Assembly (NCBI RefSeq): GCF_008905045.1
Contig: NZ_VWMY01000002.1
Location: forward strand, 204,096-268,095
From: Streptomyces albicerus
GTDB lineage: Bacteria > Actinomycetota > Actinomycetes > Streptomycetales > Streptomycetaceae
Reading direction: 5' to 3'
Length of the DNA: 64,000 bases
A model generated the notes under the pieces. That model ran no database searches. It saw nothing but the letters and a program-made list of their open reading frames with translations, and had not been told where the DNA came from. The translations under genes were made by a program, and so were the position numbers. The first letter of the stretch is position 1. The number at the start of each line of letters is the position of its first letter. Shown in pieces: positions 34,933-44,894 of this stretch.

Positions 34933-37377
34933 GTGAACGACGCGACCCCGTCGGAATCCCCCGCGACCGGCAGCATGTTCGATGCGACGGATGAACGGCT
35001 CGCGGCCGACCTGAAGAAGGGGTCGGGCAAGAGGCCCGCCCACTATCCCGCCGGGGAACTGCTGGCCCGGCACCGGGTTGCGGTCTTCTCGTACGCGCGG
35101 CTGTGTACGAACGGCGCGCAGTACGCCGGAATGCTCACCACCGCAGCATTCACCCGGCTCTTCGGGGAATCCGTGCGGCACGCGGGGCCGAAGGCCGCGT
35201 GGCGGCCGCAGCTGCTGGTCACCGTGCGTCGAATAGCGGGCGAGTGGGACGCGGACAAACGCCGGGAGCTGCTCCATCCCGAGTTGCAGTCGGGCCCTGG
35301 CGACAGCCGCGCCGCGGAGCGGCTTCTCCCGCCGGAGAACCGGCGGCTGGTGTCCCGTGCGTTCCATCGGCTGCCGGAAGCCGCCCGCTGCGTCCTCTGG
35401 CACGCCGAGGTCGAGGCCGAGGACCTCGCGGTGCCGGCCCGCCTGCTCGGTCTCGACGTCGAGGACGCCTCCGCTGAGCTGGAACGGGCGCGGGAACTGT
35501 TCCGCCAGAACTGCCTGGACGCCCATCGGGAACTCGCACCCGACAAGGAATGCCGCCACTACAGCCGGCTGCTGGACGTGTCGCTGCGGCGCGGCGGCAG
35601 CATCTGCCCCGATCTGCGGCAGCACCTGGCCGACTGCGAGCACTGCCGGTTCACGGCCGACCAACTGAACCAGTCCGGCGGTCACCTGGCGGTCGTGCTG
35701 GCCGAGGGCGTACTCGGCTGGGCGGCCCGGCCGTACCTCGACTCCAGACCTGGCCGTCGCGCGGTCATCGAGGACGCGGAGTCGGGCCCGGCGACGCCCC
35801 AGGCACCGGGGGCCGGCCCCGATTCCGGCACCGGTCGGCACACGGGGGTCGGGTCCCACGCAGGTCCGGGCTCCCACCTGGACGCGGGTCCGCTGTCGGG
35901 AGTGGGCTCCCGTGTGGACACGGGCCCTCACTCGGGTACGGACGCTCAGTCAGGTACGGACGCTCATACGGCCGCGGGCTTCGACCTGGCTACCGGCCGT
36001 CCCGGAGACACGGCCACTCCGGGGGCCACGGGCAATGACTGGGGCGACATTCCGTACAGGGACTTCGAGCGCTACCCGGGCACCGGCTCCCGCTCGGACG
36101 CGGGCTCCGACCCGGGCACCGGCTTCGACGCAGGTGCCGGCTCCGACTGGAGCAACGCTTCTCAACCGGCTGCCGACCACCACCCGGACAGCGATTCCCC
36201 CGCGGGTGCCGGCGCCCGCTACCCGGGCACTGACTCCCTCCCGGGTGCCGGCTCCTACCCGGCTGCCGGCGCCAGGCTCGACGACGGCCCTTACCCGGAC
36301 ACCGGGCCGCACTCGGGTACCGACTCGCACCGAGGCGCCGGTCCTCGGCCGGGAACAGATCGCCACCCCGGAACCGGCTCCCGGCCCCGTACCGGACCTC
36401 GCCACGCCGTGCGGCTTCCTCCGCATGCCGATGGCCGTCCCGGTGAACCCGGCAGGCGCTCCCCGCGCCGTCGGAATCTCGCGCTGGCCGTGCTCGCCGT
36501 GAGCGGATGCGTGCTCGTGCCGCTCGCTCTGTGGTCCGGGGGCGGGGACGACGCCGGTCTGCCCGCCTCCTCGGGTGCGGGGGCGACGTCCGGTGAACCC
36601 GAGGACCGGCCGACCAGGATCGGCGGGGGCGACGCGGCGCCCGGCACCCTGAGCGGGCGGCTCCGCAATGCCGCGAGCGGCGACTGTGTCGGCATCGCCG
36701 ACGGCGAGGCGGCCGAGGGCGCGGAAGTCCTGGTCGCCACCTGCACCTCCTCGGAGCGGCAGCAGTGGGCGTACGAGAGCGACGGTTTGCTGCGGAGCCT
36801 GGCCGACAAGGACCTGTGCCTCGACTCGAAGCTCCCTTCCGTGGTCCGGCTGGGTCGGTGCGACGGCGAGAAGGACCGCGAGGCCGTCCGCTACGACCTC
36901 ACCCTTGAGGGAAATCTGGTGCCCCTGGGGCGGCCGACCCTCGCGCTGGCACCTGTCTCGGAGGACGAGGGGACGGGCCTTGTCCTCAAGTCCCGTAAGG
37001 ACGGCCCGAGTCAGCGCTGGGAGTTCGACTCCTCGGTGGACTCGCTCCAGATGGAGTGGATCACCTCGTACACGAACAGCGACACGGCGAAGCCCACCGC
37101 CGGTCCGGAGCCCACCCGCACGCCACCGCCTCAGTCGCCGAAGCCCACGCCTTCCGAAGCGTCCCCGCCGCCACAGCCCACGACGCCCGCTCCCACTCCC
37201 GGTTGGGTGTGTTACGGCTACTACTGCTGGTACGACGGATCCGGCGGCGGTGGCGCCGGCGGCGGTGGCGCCGGCTACGGAGGTGGCGGTTACGGAGGTG
37301 GCGGATACGGAGGCTACGGCGGCGGATATGGCGGAGGTTACGGCGGCTACGGGGGCGGTTACGGCGGCGGCCGGTGA
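34933..37377 (+). CDS. Sigma-like / ZAS zinc motif / TM / ricin-B lectin fusion protein A
   Basis: 814 residues. N-terminal part (about 20-205) resembles a divergent ECF sigma factor: region-4-like FHRLPEAARCVLWHAEVEAEDLAVPARLLGLDVEDASAELERARELF. Next is a zinc motif HX3CX2C (His231, Cys235, Cys238), as in ZAS anti-sigma domains. Then a Gly/Ser/Thr/Pro-rich spacer (about 285-510), an RRR stop-transfer and one TM helix (516-534), and a ricin-B lectin (about 570-700; QQWAY, QRWEF). Tail: Pro-rich, a Cys pair (CYGYYC), then a Gly-Tyr repeat. Predicted N-in, C-out. Start: GTG 34933, GGAGGAAAG upstream. Paralog at 47489. Sigma homology is by motif only; related C-terminally extended ECF classes are known. 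Confidence 0.75.
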   Translation: MNDATPSESPATGSMFDATDERLAADLKKGSGKRPAHYPAGELLARHRVAVFSYARLCTNGAQYAGMLTTAAFTRLFGESVRHAGPKAAWRPQLLVTVRRIAGEWDADKRRELLHPELQSGPGDSRAAERLLPPENRRLVSRAFHRLPEAARCVLWHAEVEAEDLAVPARLLGLDVEDASAELERARELFRQNCLDAHRELAPDKECRHYSRLLDVSLRRGGSICPDLRQHLADCEHCRFTADQLNQSGGHLAVVLAEGVLGWAARPYLDSRPGRRAVIEDAESGPATPQAPGAGPDSGTGRHTGVGSHAGPGSHLDAGPLSGVGSRVDTGPHSGTDAQSGTDAHTAAGFDLATGRPGDTATPGATGNDWGDIPYRDFERYPGTGSRSDAGSDPGTGFDAGAGSDWSNASQPAADHHPDSDSPAGAGARYPGTDSLPGAGSYPAAGARLDDGPYPDTGPHSGTDSHRGAGPRPGTDRHPGTGSRPRTGPRHAVRLPPHADGRPGEPGRRSPRRRNLALAVLAVSGCVLVPLALWSGGGDDAGLPASSGAGATSGEPEDRPTRIGGGDAAPGTLSGRLRNAASGDCVGIADGEAAEGAEVLVATCTSSERQQWAYESDGLLRSLADKDLCLDSKLPSVVRLGRCDGEKDREAVRYDLTLEGNLVPLGRPTLALAPVSEDEGTGLVLKSRKDGPSQRWEFDSSVDSLQMEWITSYTNSDTAKPTAGPEPTRTPPPQSPKPTPSEASPPPQPTTPAPTPGWVCYGYYCWYDGSGGGGAGGGGAGYGGGGYGGGGYGGYGGGYGGGYGGYGGGYGGGR

Positions 37378-37422
37378 CCGGACGGCCCGCCAAACGTCGC
37401 GGCTCCGCCTCGCCGCGGCCCG

Positions 37423-39834
37423 TCACTCCTCGCCCAGCGCCAGCTCCGCCCAGATCGTCTTGCCTTCGGGGGTATGGCGGCTGCCCCAGCGCTGGGTGAG
37501 CTGGGCGACCAGCAGCAGACCGCGCCCGCCCTCGTCGAAGATCTTGGCGCGGCGCAGATGCGGCGCGGTGTGGCTGGCGTCCGACACCTCGACGATCAGC
37601 GTCGTGGCGTCGTGGATGAGGCGCAGCCGGATGGGGCGCTCGCCGTACCGGATGGCGTTGGTGACGAGTTCGCTGACCACGAGCTCGGTCGTGAAGGCCG
37701 CCTCGCTCAACTCCCAGACGTCCAGCTGCTGGACGACCTGCTTGCGGATCGGGCCGACGAGGGCGGGATCGGCGGGGGTGTCCCAGGTCGCGACCTGCGA
37801 GGCCGGCAGTCCCTTCGTCCGGGCGAGCAACAGGGCCACGTCGTCGGACGCGCCGGTCGGCGGGAGCAGCGACTGGAGGATGTCGTGGCAGGTCTCGTCG
37901 AGGGAGCCCGAGCCGCGTGCCAGCGCCCGGGACAGCAGCCGGCGGCTCTCGTCGAGGTCACGGTCGCGGCTCTCGATCAGACCGTCGGTGTAGAGGGTGA
38001 GCACGGTGCCCTCGGGGAGCCTGAGCTCGGTCGACTCGAACGGCAGCCCGCCCAGGCCGAGCGGCGGCCCCGGCGGTACGTCGATCTCCTCGGGCGGGCC
38101 GTCCGGCGGCAGCATCACCGGGGGCGGGTGGCCCGCCCGGGCGAGCGTGACGCCGCGGGTGACCGGGTCGTACACCGCGTACAGGCAGGTGGCCCCGACC
38201 TCGCCCGTGGTCCCCTCGCTGCCCGCCTCCGCGGAGAGCCGTACGACCAGGTCGTCGAGGTGGGTGAGCAACTCGTCCGGTGCCAGGTCGATGTCGGCGA
38301 GCGTGCGGACGGCGGTCCGTAGCCGTCCCATGGTGGCCGACGCCTGCACGCCGTGGCCGACGACGTCACCGACGACCATGGCGACCCGCATTCCCGACAG
38401 CGGGATCACGTCGAACCAGTCGCCGCCGACCCCGGCCCGGGCCGCCGGCAGATAGCGCGAGGCCGCCTCGACGGCGGCCGTGCGCGGCAGGGTCCGGGGC
38501 AGCAGACTGCGCTGGAGGGCGATCGCCGTCTCGCGCTCGCGGGAGAACCGGCGGGCGTTGTCGATGCAGACGGCCGCCCTGGCCGTGACCTCCTCGGCCA
38601 GCAGAACGTCGTCGGCCGTGAAGGGGTCGGGCCGCCGGAACCGGGTCAGGACGGCGACGCCCAGCGTCGCGCCGCGGGCCAGGATCGGCACGGACATCGT
38701 CGAGTGGATGCCGTACTCCCTGACGCGCTCGCCGCGCACCGGGTCCCAGGCGAGCCAGTCCGAGAGCGTGCTCGCGGGATCCGCGGCCACGATGGGCCGG
38801 CCTGCCACCATGGAGTCGGCCTGTGGCGAGGAGACGGGGTAGACGTCGAGCTGGCCCAGCTTGACCACCGCCTCCGGATTGCCGGGGTTCACCGACCGGT
38901 GGGCGGCGCGGCGCAGGCTCACGGGGGCGGAGATCGGTCCGGTGTGCGGCTCGCCTCCGTGCTCCGGCGGGTCCACGAGGTCGACGCTGACGAAGTCGGC
39001 GAGCGCGGGCACGCAGACATCGGCCAGCTCCTGGGCCGTACGGGTGACGTCGAGGGTGGAGCCGATGCGGATGCTCGCCTCGTTCACGATCTGGAGGCGC
39101 TCCCGGGCGAGGTACTGCTCGGTGAAGTCGTGGGCGGACAGACAGACGCCGCGCACCCTGCCCGCGACGTCGGTCAGCGGCGCCAGCCGCGCCAGCCAGG
39201 CCTGTGCGCGGTCCGCGCCACCGGTGCCCAGATACGTCTGCACGTCATTGCTCTGCCCGGTCAGGAGCACCCGGAGCATGTGTCCCTCGAGCTCGTCGTT
39301 CTGCGGCATGCCACCGATCTCGGGGAGCCGCAGCCCGCGGACGCGGTCCTCCGGGAGGCCCATCGACTGGGCCATCACCGCGTTGATCCGGCGCAGCCGC
39401 AGCCGCTCGTCGAAGAGGGCGGTGGCGCAGGGTGACTGATCGAGGAACCCGGCGGCGAGGGAAGCGTCCTCCGCGGGAGGCTCGTCGCTCTCCAGCGGCG
39501 TGACGACGAGCCAGTCGCTGCGGTCGCCGAGCTCGGGCCGTCGCCGGTGCGCGAGCAGCCATACGTGGCGGGTCCGGCCGTCGCGGTGGCGCAGCGCGAG
39601 GGTGGCGCTCCAGCGGTTGTCGGCCGACGGGGGCCGTACGACCTCGGCGTCCGGTGCCAGCACACGTGCGGCGGGCAGACCCACGACCTCGGCCGGCGCA
39701 TGGCCGAGCAGGCGCCGGGCGCCTTCGCTCCACTCGACGAGGATGCCGTCGCCGTCGATGACGGCTCGTGCCGTGGCGGTCTCGTCGAACGGGTAGCCCG
39801 GGCCGTCGCCCGCTGTTTCTCTGTGGCTCCTCAT
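37423..39834 (-). CDS. PAS/GAF/SpoIIE PP2C phosphatase with anti-sigma-kinase ATPase
   Basis: 803 residues. PAS-like segments (about 5-105 and 115-235), GAF domain (about 250-430), SpoIIE/PP2C phosphatase (about 455-650; GGDWFDVIPLSG, GDVVGHGVQASATMG, GHPPPVML, LYTDGLIESRD, SDDVALLLA) and a C-terminal HATPase_c (about 670-800; TELVVSELVTNAIRYGE, GRGLLLVAQLTQRWG) of the RsbW type. Such proteins integrate signals and switch anti-sigma or antagonist pairs. ATG 39834 (MRSHRETAG) has GGAG 8 bases upstream; 15 further codons upstream are possible. Convergent with sigma/lectin A. Confidence 0.88.
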   Translation of the reverse strand: MRSHRETAGDGPGYPFDETATARAVIDGDGILVEWSEGARRLLGHAPAEVVGLPAARVLAPDAEVVRPPSADNRWSATLALRHRDGRTRHVWLLAHRRRPELGDRSDWLVVTPLESDEPPAEDASLAAGFLDQSPCATALFDERLRLRRINAVMAQSMGLPEDRVRGLRLPEIGGMPQNDELEGHMLRVLLTGQSNDVQTYLGTGGADRAQAWLARLAPLTDVAGRVRGVCLSAHDFTEQYLARERLQIVNEASIRIGSTLDVTRTAQELADVCVPALADFVSVDLVDPPEHGGEPHTGPISAPVSLRRAAHRSVNPGNPEAVVKLGQLDVYPVSSPQADSMVAGRPIVAADPASTLSDWLAWDPVRGERVREYGIHSTMSVPILARGATLGVAVLTRFRRPDPFTADDVLLAEEVTARAAVCIDNARRFSRERETAIALQRSLLPRTLPRTAAVEAASRYLPAARAGVGGDWFDVIPLSGMRVAMVVGDVVGHGVQASATMGRLRTAVRTLADIDLAPDELLTHLDDLVVRLSAEAGSEGTTGEVGATCLYAVYDPVTRGVTLARAGHPPPVMLPPDGPPEEIDVPPGPPLGLGGLPFESTELRLPEGTVLTLYTDGLIESRDRDLDESRRLLSRALARGSGSLDETCHDILQSLLPPTGASDDVALLLARTKGLPASQVATWDTPADPALVGPIRKQVVQQLDVWELSEAAFTTELVVSELVTNAIRYGERPIRLRLIHDATTLIVEVSDASHTAPHLRRAKIFDEGGRGLLLVAQLTQRWGSRHTPEGKTIWAELALGEE

Positions 39835-40023
39835 CGCCGCCACTCCATCGCGCACACTCACAGTGAACAGGTGAGTCACTTGTGTTCCAGCCTAGTGTGT
39901 CGAGGTCCTCCGTACATGGCACACCGGATCGCGCACCATGAACCCCGCCGCCTGTCCAGTCCGTCCGCCACGGTGGGTTTCAGGCCGATGTGACGCGACG
40001 GACAGAATGCGCTTACCGGAGTC

Positions 40024-40054
40024 TTGACGGTCAGGTGTGTCACACCGTCAGAAT
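40024..40054 (+). promoter_or_regulatory. Candidate promoter/operator upstream of GH2
   Basis: TTGACG (40024) and CAGAAT (about 40049) with a 19-bp spacer resemble a promoter. Within the spacer, GGTGTGTCACACC (40034-40046) is a perfect palindrome, and TGACGGT/ACCGTCA (40025-40031 and 40044-40050) encloses it. A repressor bound there would block RNA polymerase. Regulator unknown. Confidence 0.5.
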
Positions 40055-40111
40055 CTGTTTGTTCGCGAGCAGTTGTGAGCATTTTGGAGCCCTTGACGAG
40101 AGGGAATCGCC

Positions 40112-43100
40112 ATGACGGTGACTCGCAGGTCGGTACTGATCGCAGGAACAGCGGCCCCGGTGGTCCTCGCGGGCGACGCATGGGCCGCCGAGGGAGCCGG
40201 CCCCGGGGCCCGGCCCGCAGCGGGAGGGCGGACCGTCCCGCTCCGCGACGGCTGGCGCTTCGCACTCGTCAACCCTTCCGGCATCACCGATCCCACCGGC
40301 GCGTACGCCCGGGCCGCCGAGCCCGGCTACGACGACTCGAAGTGGCGGCGGGTCGCCGTGCCGCACGACTGGAGCATCGAACTCAGCCCCACCACCGAGC
40401 ACGGTACGACCAGCGGAACCGGGTTCCTCCCCGGCGGCCTCGGCTGGTACCGCATTGCCTTCACCCTGCCGAGGGCGTACGCGGGCAAGTGCGTCTCCGT
40501 CGAGTTCGACGGCGTCTACATGGACTCGTCCGTCTACTGCAACGGCAAGCTCGTCGGCGAACACCCCTACGGCTACACGGGGTTCGCCCTCGACCTCACC
40601 GATCTGCTGCACACGGACGGCACCACCGCCAACGTCATCGCCGTCAAGGTCCAGAACCAACTCCCCAGCAGCCGCTGGTACTCGGGCAGCGGCATCTACC
40701 GCGAAGCCCGCCTCGTCGTCACCGAACCGGTGCACGTCCAGCGGTGGGGTACGTATGTGACGACCCCGGAGATCACGGACGATCGCGCGCTGGTGCGGGT
40801 GCGGACGAGCGTCATGAACGAGGCCGGGGCCGCGAGACGGGTCGAGGTCAGATCCGCGGTCGTCGACCCCGGCGGCCGCACGGTCGCGCGGGAGGCGACC
40901 ACGATCGAGGTCGGGAACACGGTGACGGAGACCCACCAACTAACCCTGAAGAAACCGAAGTTGTGGTCCTTCGACACCCCGCACCGCTACACCCTGCACA
41001 CCGAACTCCGCGTCGACGGCGAGACCACCGACACCTACCGCACCCCCTTCGGTGTCCGCCGGGTCGTCATCGACGCCGACAACGGGATGACCCTGAACGG
41101 CACCTACGTCAAACTCCGCGGCGTCAATCTCCACCACGACCTCGGCGCGCTCGGCGCGGCCGTCAGTGCGGACGCCGTGGAACGCCAGCTGAAGATCATG
41201 CGGAGCATGGGTGTCAACGCCCTGCGCACCGCGCACAATCCGCCCGCTCCCGAGGTGATCGAGGCCTGTGAGCGGCTCGGCATCGTGATGGTGGTGGAGG
41301 CCTTCGACTGCTGGCGGCGCGGCAAGAACCGCTACGACTACGGGCGTTTCTTCGACGAGTGGTCCGACCGGGACATCGCGGAGATGGTGCTGGCGGCCCG
41401 CAACTCGCCCGCCGTCATCATGTGGTCCATCGGCAACGAGATCCCCGACTCGACCTCGACCGCCGGTCTCGCCATGGCCGACCGGCTCATCGACGACGTA
41501 CGGAGACTCGACCCGACCCGGCCGATCGTGATCGGCTCCGACAAGTACCGCGGCCTGCCCGCCGTCGGCTCGCCGGCCGACCTGATGCTCGCCAAGATCG
41601 ACGGGCTCGGCCTCAACTACAACACCGCCGCCTCGGTCGACGCCCTGCACGCCCGCTATCCGCGCCTCTTCCTCTTCGAGTCGGAGTCCTCGTCCGAGAC
41701 CTCCACCCGCGGGACGTACCAGGAGCCGGAGCACCTGAACACGGGCGAGAACCACACCCCGGGCAGACGCGCCACGTCCTCGTACGACAACAACCTCGCC
41801 TCCTGGACCATGAGCGGCGAGTACGGGCTGAAGAAGGACCGGGACCGGAAGTGGTTCACGGGGGAGTTCCTGTGGTCCGGCATCGACTACATCGGGGAGC
41901 CGACGCCGTACGACGTGTTCCCGGTGAAGGCGTCCTTCTTCGGCGCGGTGGACACGGCCGGCTTCCCCAAGGACATGTACCACCTCTTCAAGAGCCAGTG
42001 GACCGACGAACCCATGGTCCATCTGCTCCCCATGAACTGGACCGACCACCGCCCGGGCGACGTGGTGGAGGTCTGGGCGTACTCCAACGTGGACACGGTC
42101 GAGCTGTTCCTCAACGGAAAGTCCCTGGGCACAAGGAAGTTCGAGGAGAAGAAGACTGGCGACGGACGCACGTACCTGGAGACCACCGAGGCGACCGGAG
42201 ACGACAAGACCGTCACCGGCGGTCCCTGGCCCGGGAGTTACACCAGCCCGAACGGCAGCGCGGGCAAGCTCCACCTCCTGTGGAAGGTGCCGTTCGCGCC
42301 CGGCGAGCTGAAGGCGGTGGCCCGGCGTGACGGCAGGACCGTGGCCACCGACGTCCTGCGCACCGCGGGGAAGCCGCACGCGGTGCGTCTCACGCCCGAC
42401 CGCAAGTCCCTTGCGGCGGACGGCAGTTCACTGTGCTTCGTGACCGCGGAGGTGGTCGACGCCCGTGGCGTGATGGTGCCGGACGCCGACCACTCCATCG
42501 CCTTCGAGGTCGAGGGCGGATCACTCGCCGGGGTCGACAACGGGCGCGAGGAGAGCGCCGAGCGCTATCAGGCGAGCACGCGCACCGCCTTCCACGGCAA
42601 GGCCCTGGTGATCGTCCGCTCTGGAACCGAGGCCGGGCGGCTCACGGTCCGGGCACGCTCGGCAGGACTGCGGACGGCGACCGTGAGCGTACGCACCACG
42701 GCCGCGCGCCCCGAGGTCCTCACCCCGGCGGCGGACTTCGCGCCCGACCCGGGACCGGGCGCGCCCAACTACCCCATGGCGGACGCCAGTTACTCGGGCC
42801 GTCCGGACACCCTGCCCGCCGCGATGCTCGACGGCGATGCGGCCACCGGCTGGTCCAACGGGTTCAGCAAGGCGGCCACGCCCCTGCTGCCCGTCTTCGA
42901 CGGCGCCCGCGAGGAGGACTGGGTGTCCGTCGCGTGGGGCCGGGCCCGCACCGTCGACCGGATCGAGGTCTCCTTCACGGTCGACGCCACGCACTCCCTG
43001 CCCGCCACGATCGAGGTCGCCTACTGGGACGGCCACCGCCATCTGCCCGTCGAGGGGGCCGACGTCGACTGGGCCACCGCGTCCGACGCACCGACGGTGA

Positions 43101-43213
43101 TCACCTTCGACGCCGTACGCGGCAGCCGGCTCCGGCTCACCATGACGAGCCGCCACCCGGGCGAGCCCCGGGGCGCCCTGCGGATCAGCCGTCTGGAGGT
43201 GCCGACTCGCTGA
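40112..43213 (+). CDS. Secreted GH2 beta-galactosidase-type glycosidase
   Basis: 1033 residues. TAT signal (RRSVLIAG). Sugar-binding jelly-roll (about 35-215), Ig-like domain (about 220-310), TIM barrel with acid/base Glu443 (MWSIGNEIP) and nucleophile region Glu523/Glu525 (FLFESESSSETSTRG), then DUF4982/Ig-type domains (about 660-880) and an F5/8-type-C-like C-terminal module (about 900-1030). ATG 40112 with GAGAGGGAA upstream. Cleaves a beta-galactoside or a similar linkage outside the cell. The 3' end overlaps the convergent qcrB-like gene by 29 bp. Confidence 0.9.
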   Translation: MTVTRRSVLIAGTAAPVVLAGDAWAAEGAGPGARPAAGGRTVPLRDGWRFALVNPSGITDPTGAYARAAEPGYDDSKWRRVAVPHDWSIELSPTTEHGTTSGTGFLPGGLGWYRIAFTLPRAYAGKCVSVEFDGVYMDSSVYCNGKLVGEHPYGYTGFALDLTDLLHTDGTTANVIAVKVQNQLPSSRWYSGSGIYREARLVVTEPVHVQRWGTYVTTPEITDDRALVRVRTSVMNEAGAARRVEVRSAVVDPGGRTVAREATTIEVGNTVTETHQLTLKKPKLWSFDTPHRYTLHTELRVDGETTDTYRTPFGVRRVVIDADNGMTLNGTYVKLRGVNLHHDLGALGAAVSADAVERQLKIMRSMGVNALRTAHNPPAPEVIEACERLGIVMVVEAFDCWRRGKNRYDYGRFFDEWSDRDIAEMVLAARNSPAVIMWSIGNEIPDSTSTAGLAMADRLIDDVRRLDPTRPIVIGSDKYRGLPAVGSPADLMLAKIDGLGLNYNTAASVDALHARYPRLFLFESESSSETSTRGTYQEPEHLNTGENHTPGRRATSSYDNNLASWTMSGEYGLKKDRDRKWFTGEFLWSGIDYIGEPTPYDVFPVKASFFGAVDTAGFPKDMYHLFKSQWTDEPMVHLLPMNWTDHRPGDVVEVWAYSNVDTVELFLNGKSLGTRKFEEKKTGDGRTYLETTEATGDDKTVTGGPWPGSYTSPNGSAGKLHLLWKVPFAPGELKAVARRDGRTVATDVLRTAGKPHAVRLTPDRKSLAADGSSLCFVTAEVVDARGVMVPDADHSIAFEVEGGSLAGVDNGREESAERYQASTRTAFHGKALVIVRSGTEAGRLTVRARSAGLRTATVSVRTTAARPEVLTPAADFAPDPGPGAPNYPMADASYSGRPDTLPAAMLDGDAATGWSNGFSKAATPLLPVFDGAREEDWVSVAWGRARTVDRIEVSFTVDATHSLPATIEVAYWDGHRHLPVEGADVDWATASDAPTVITFDAVRGSRLRLTMTSRHPGEPRGALRISRLEVPTR

Positions 43214-44894
43214 GCTCGCGCTCGCCGGCCGGATCGGCCACCTGGTACTCCTCGGCCGTATGGGCCTCCCGGTACTCCTCGGCCGTCGGCTTCGCGATCT
43301 GCGCGCCGTCGCCGTACAGCCCGCGCGACAGCCGGGCGCGCAGACGCAGGGCGCGGCCTGTGCGGTTGGGCACGCCGTTCGTGTCCTGTGCCGGGCCGAG
43401 TTCGAGCGGCCGCGGCTGCTCGTGCTGGGTGAGGGTGTGCAGTTCGGCGGGGGAGAGGGGCCGGTGCAGTTCGACGTACTCGCCGTGCGGGAGGCGTTTG
43501 ATCACGCCGGTCTCGCGGCCGTGCAACACCAGCTCGCGGTCCCGGCGTTGGAGCGCGAGGCAGATGCGCCGGGTCAGGACGAAGACGATCACCGGGACGA
43601 CGAAGAGAGCGATCCGGACGGCCCAGGTGACCGTGTTGATCGACAAATGGAAGCGGGTGGCCACGATGTCGTTGCCGCCGCCCGCGAGCAGGATGAGATA
43701 GATGCTGATCCACGCCGTGCCGATGGACGTACGGACCGGCCGGTTGCGCGGGCGGTCCAGCAGATGGTGCTCGCGTTTGTCACCCGTGACCCAGGATTCC
43801 AGGAACGGATAGACGCCGATGAAGAGCAGCAGCAGCGGGAAGACGACGATCGGGATCAGCACGCCGAGGACCAGCGTGTGCCCGGCCACGGTGATCTCCC
43901 AGCCCGGCATGATGCGCACCAGGCCCTCCGCGAAGCCCAGATACCAGTCCGGCTGGGCTCCCGTGGACACCTGGTCGGAGCGGTAAGGACCGTACGACCA
44001 GACCGGGTTGATCGTCGCGATCCCCGAGATGAGCGTGATCACCCCGAACACCAGGAAGAAGAAGCCGCCCGCCTTCGCCATGTAGACCGGCATGAACGGC
44101 GTGCCCACGACGTTCCGTTCGGTTTTCCCGGGGCCGGGGAACTGCGTGTGCTTGTGGTAGAAGACCAGGATCAGATGGGCCACCACCAGCGCCGCCATGA
44201 TCCCGGGGATCACCAGGATGTGCAGCGAGTAGAAGCGGGCGACGATGTCGTCCCCCGGGTACTCGCCGCCGAATATGAAGAACGACAGATACGTCCCGAT
44301 GATCGGCACCGACAGGATCGCGCCGTCCACGAACCGCATTCCGGTGCCGGACAGCAGATCGTCCGGCAGCGAGTAGCCGAAGAGCCCCTCGAACAGGCCG
44401 AGGAACAGCAGCGTCCAGCCGAACAGCCAGTTGATCTCACGAGGCTTGCGGAATGAGCCCGTGAAGAAGTGCCGCATCATGTGCATGAGCATTCCGGCGA
44501 TGAAGATCAGCGCGGCCCAGTGGTGGATCTGCCGGATCAGCAGACCGCCCCGCACGTCGAAGCTGATGTCCAGCGTCGAGGCGTACGCCTCCGACATCCG
44601 CACGCCGTTGAGCGGGACGTAACTGCCCTGGTACGTCACCTCGTTCATCGACGGATGGAAGAACAGCGTCAGATAGACGCCGGTCAGGATCAGGATGATG
44701 AAGCTGTAGAGGCAGATCTCCCCGAGCAGGAACGACCAGTGGTCCGGGAAGACCTTCCGCAGGTACTTCTTGCCGAGGCTGGTGGTGCCGAGGCGCCCGT
44801 CGAACCAGTCGGCGACACGCTGGCCGGAGGATGCCTCCTCATGCACGCGTCGCCCGGAGGGGGCCTTCTCGGCCGGTCGTTCGGTGGTGGTCAC
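43185..44894 (-). CDS. qcrB: Cytochrome b (QcrB-like) subunit, stand-alone copy
   Basis: 569 residues with about nine hydrophobic helices. Heme-ligand histidines sit in LLIRQIHHWAAL and MHMMRHFF (helix B) and in SLHILVIPG and VVAHLILVFYHKH (helix D). The Qo-site motif is PDWYLGF, the actinobacterial variant of PEWY. No cytochrome c1 (qcrC) or Rieske (qcrA) gene is nearby. It begins with GTG, overlapping the ECF41 stop (GTGA). It probably is an extra copy beside a main bc1 operon elsewhere. Long polar C-terminal tail. Confidence 0.9.
   Translation of the reverse strand: MTTTERPAEKAPSGRRVHEEASSGQRVADWFDGRLGTTSLGKKYLRKVFPDHWSFLLGEICLYSFIILILTGVYLTLFFHPSMNEVTYQGSYVPLNGVRMSEAYASTLDISFDVRGGLLIRQIHHWAALIFIAGMLMHMMRHFFTGSFRKPREINWLFGWTLLFLGLFEGLFGYSLPDDLLSGTGMRFVDGAILSVPIIGTYLSFFIFGGEYPGDDIVARFYSLHILVIPGIMAALVVAHLILVFYHKHTQFPGPGKTERNVVGTPFMPVYMAKAGGFFFLVFGVITLISGIATINPVWSYGPYRSDQVSTGAQPDWYLGFAEGLVRIMPGWEITVAGHTLVLGVLIPIVVFPLLLLFIGVYPFLESWVTGDKREHHLLDRPRNRPVRTSIGTAWISIYLILLAGGGNDIVATRFHLSINTVTWAVRIALFVVPVIVFVLTRRICLALQRRDRELVLHGRETGVIKRLPHGEYVELHRPLSPAELHTLTQHEQPRPLELGPAQDTNGVPNRTGRALRLRARLSRGLYGDGAQIAKPTAEEYREAHTAEEYQVADPAGERELSESAPPDG

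Noticed and set aside
34510-34994. Short plus-strand frames in the leader of sigma/lectin A
   Set aside because: No ribosome sites or conserved domains; composition does not look coding.
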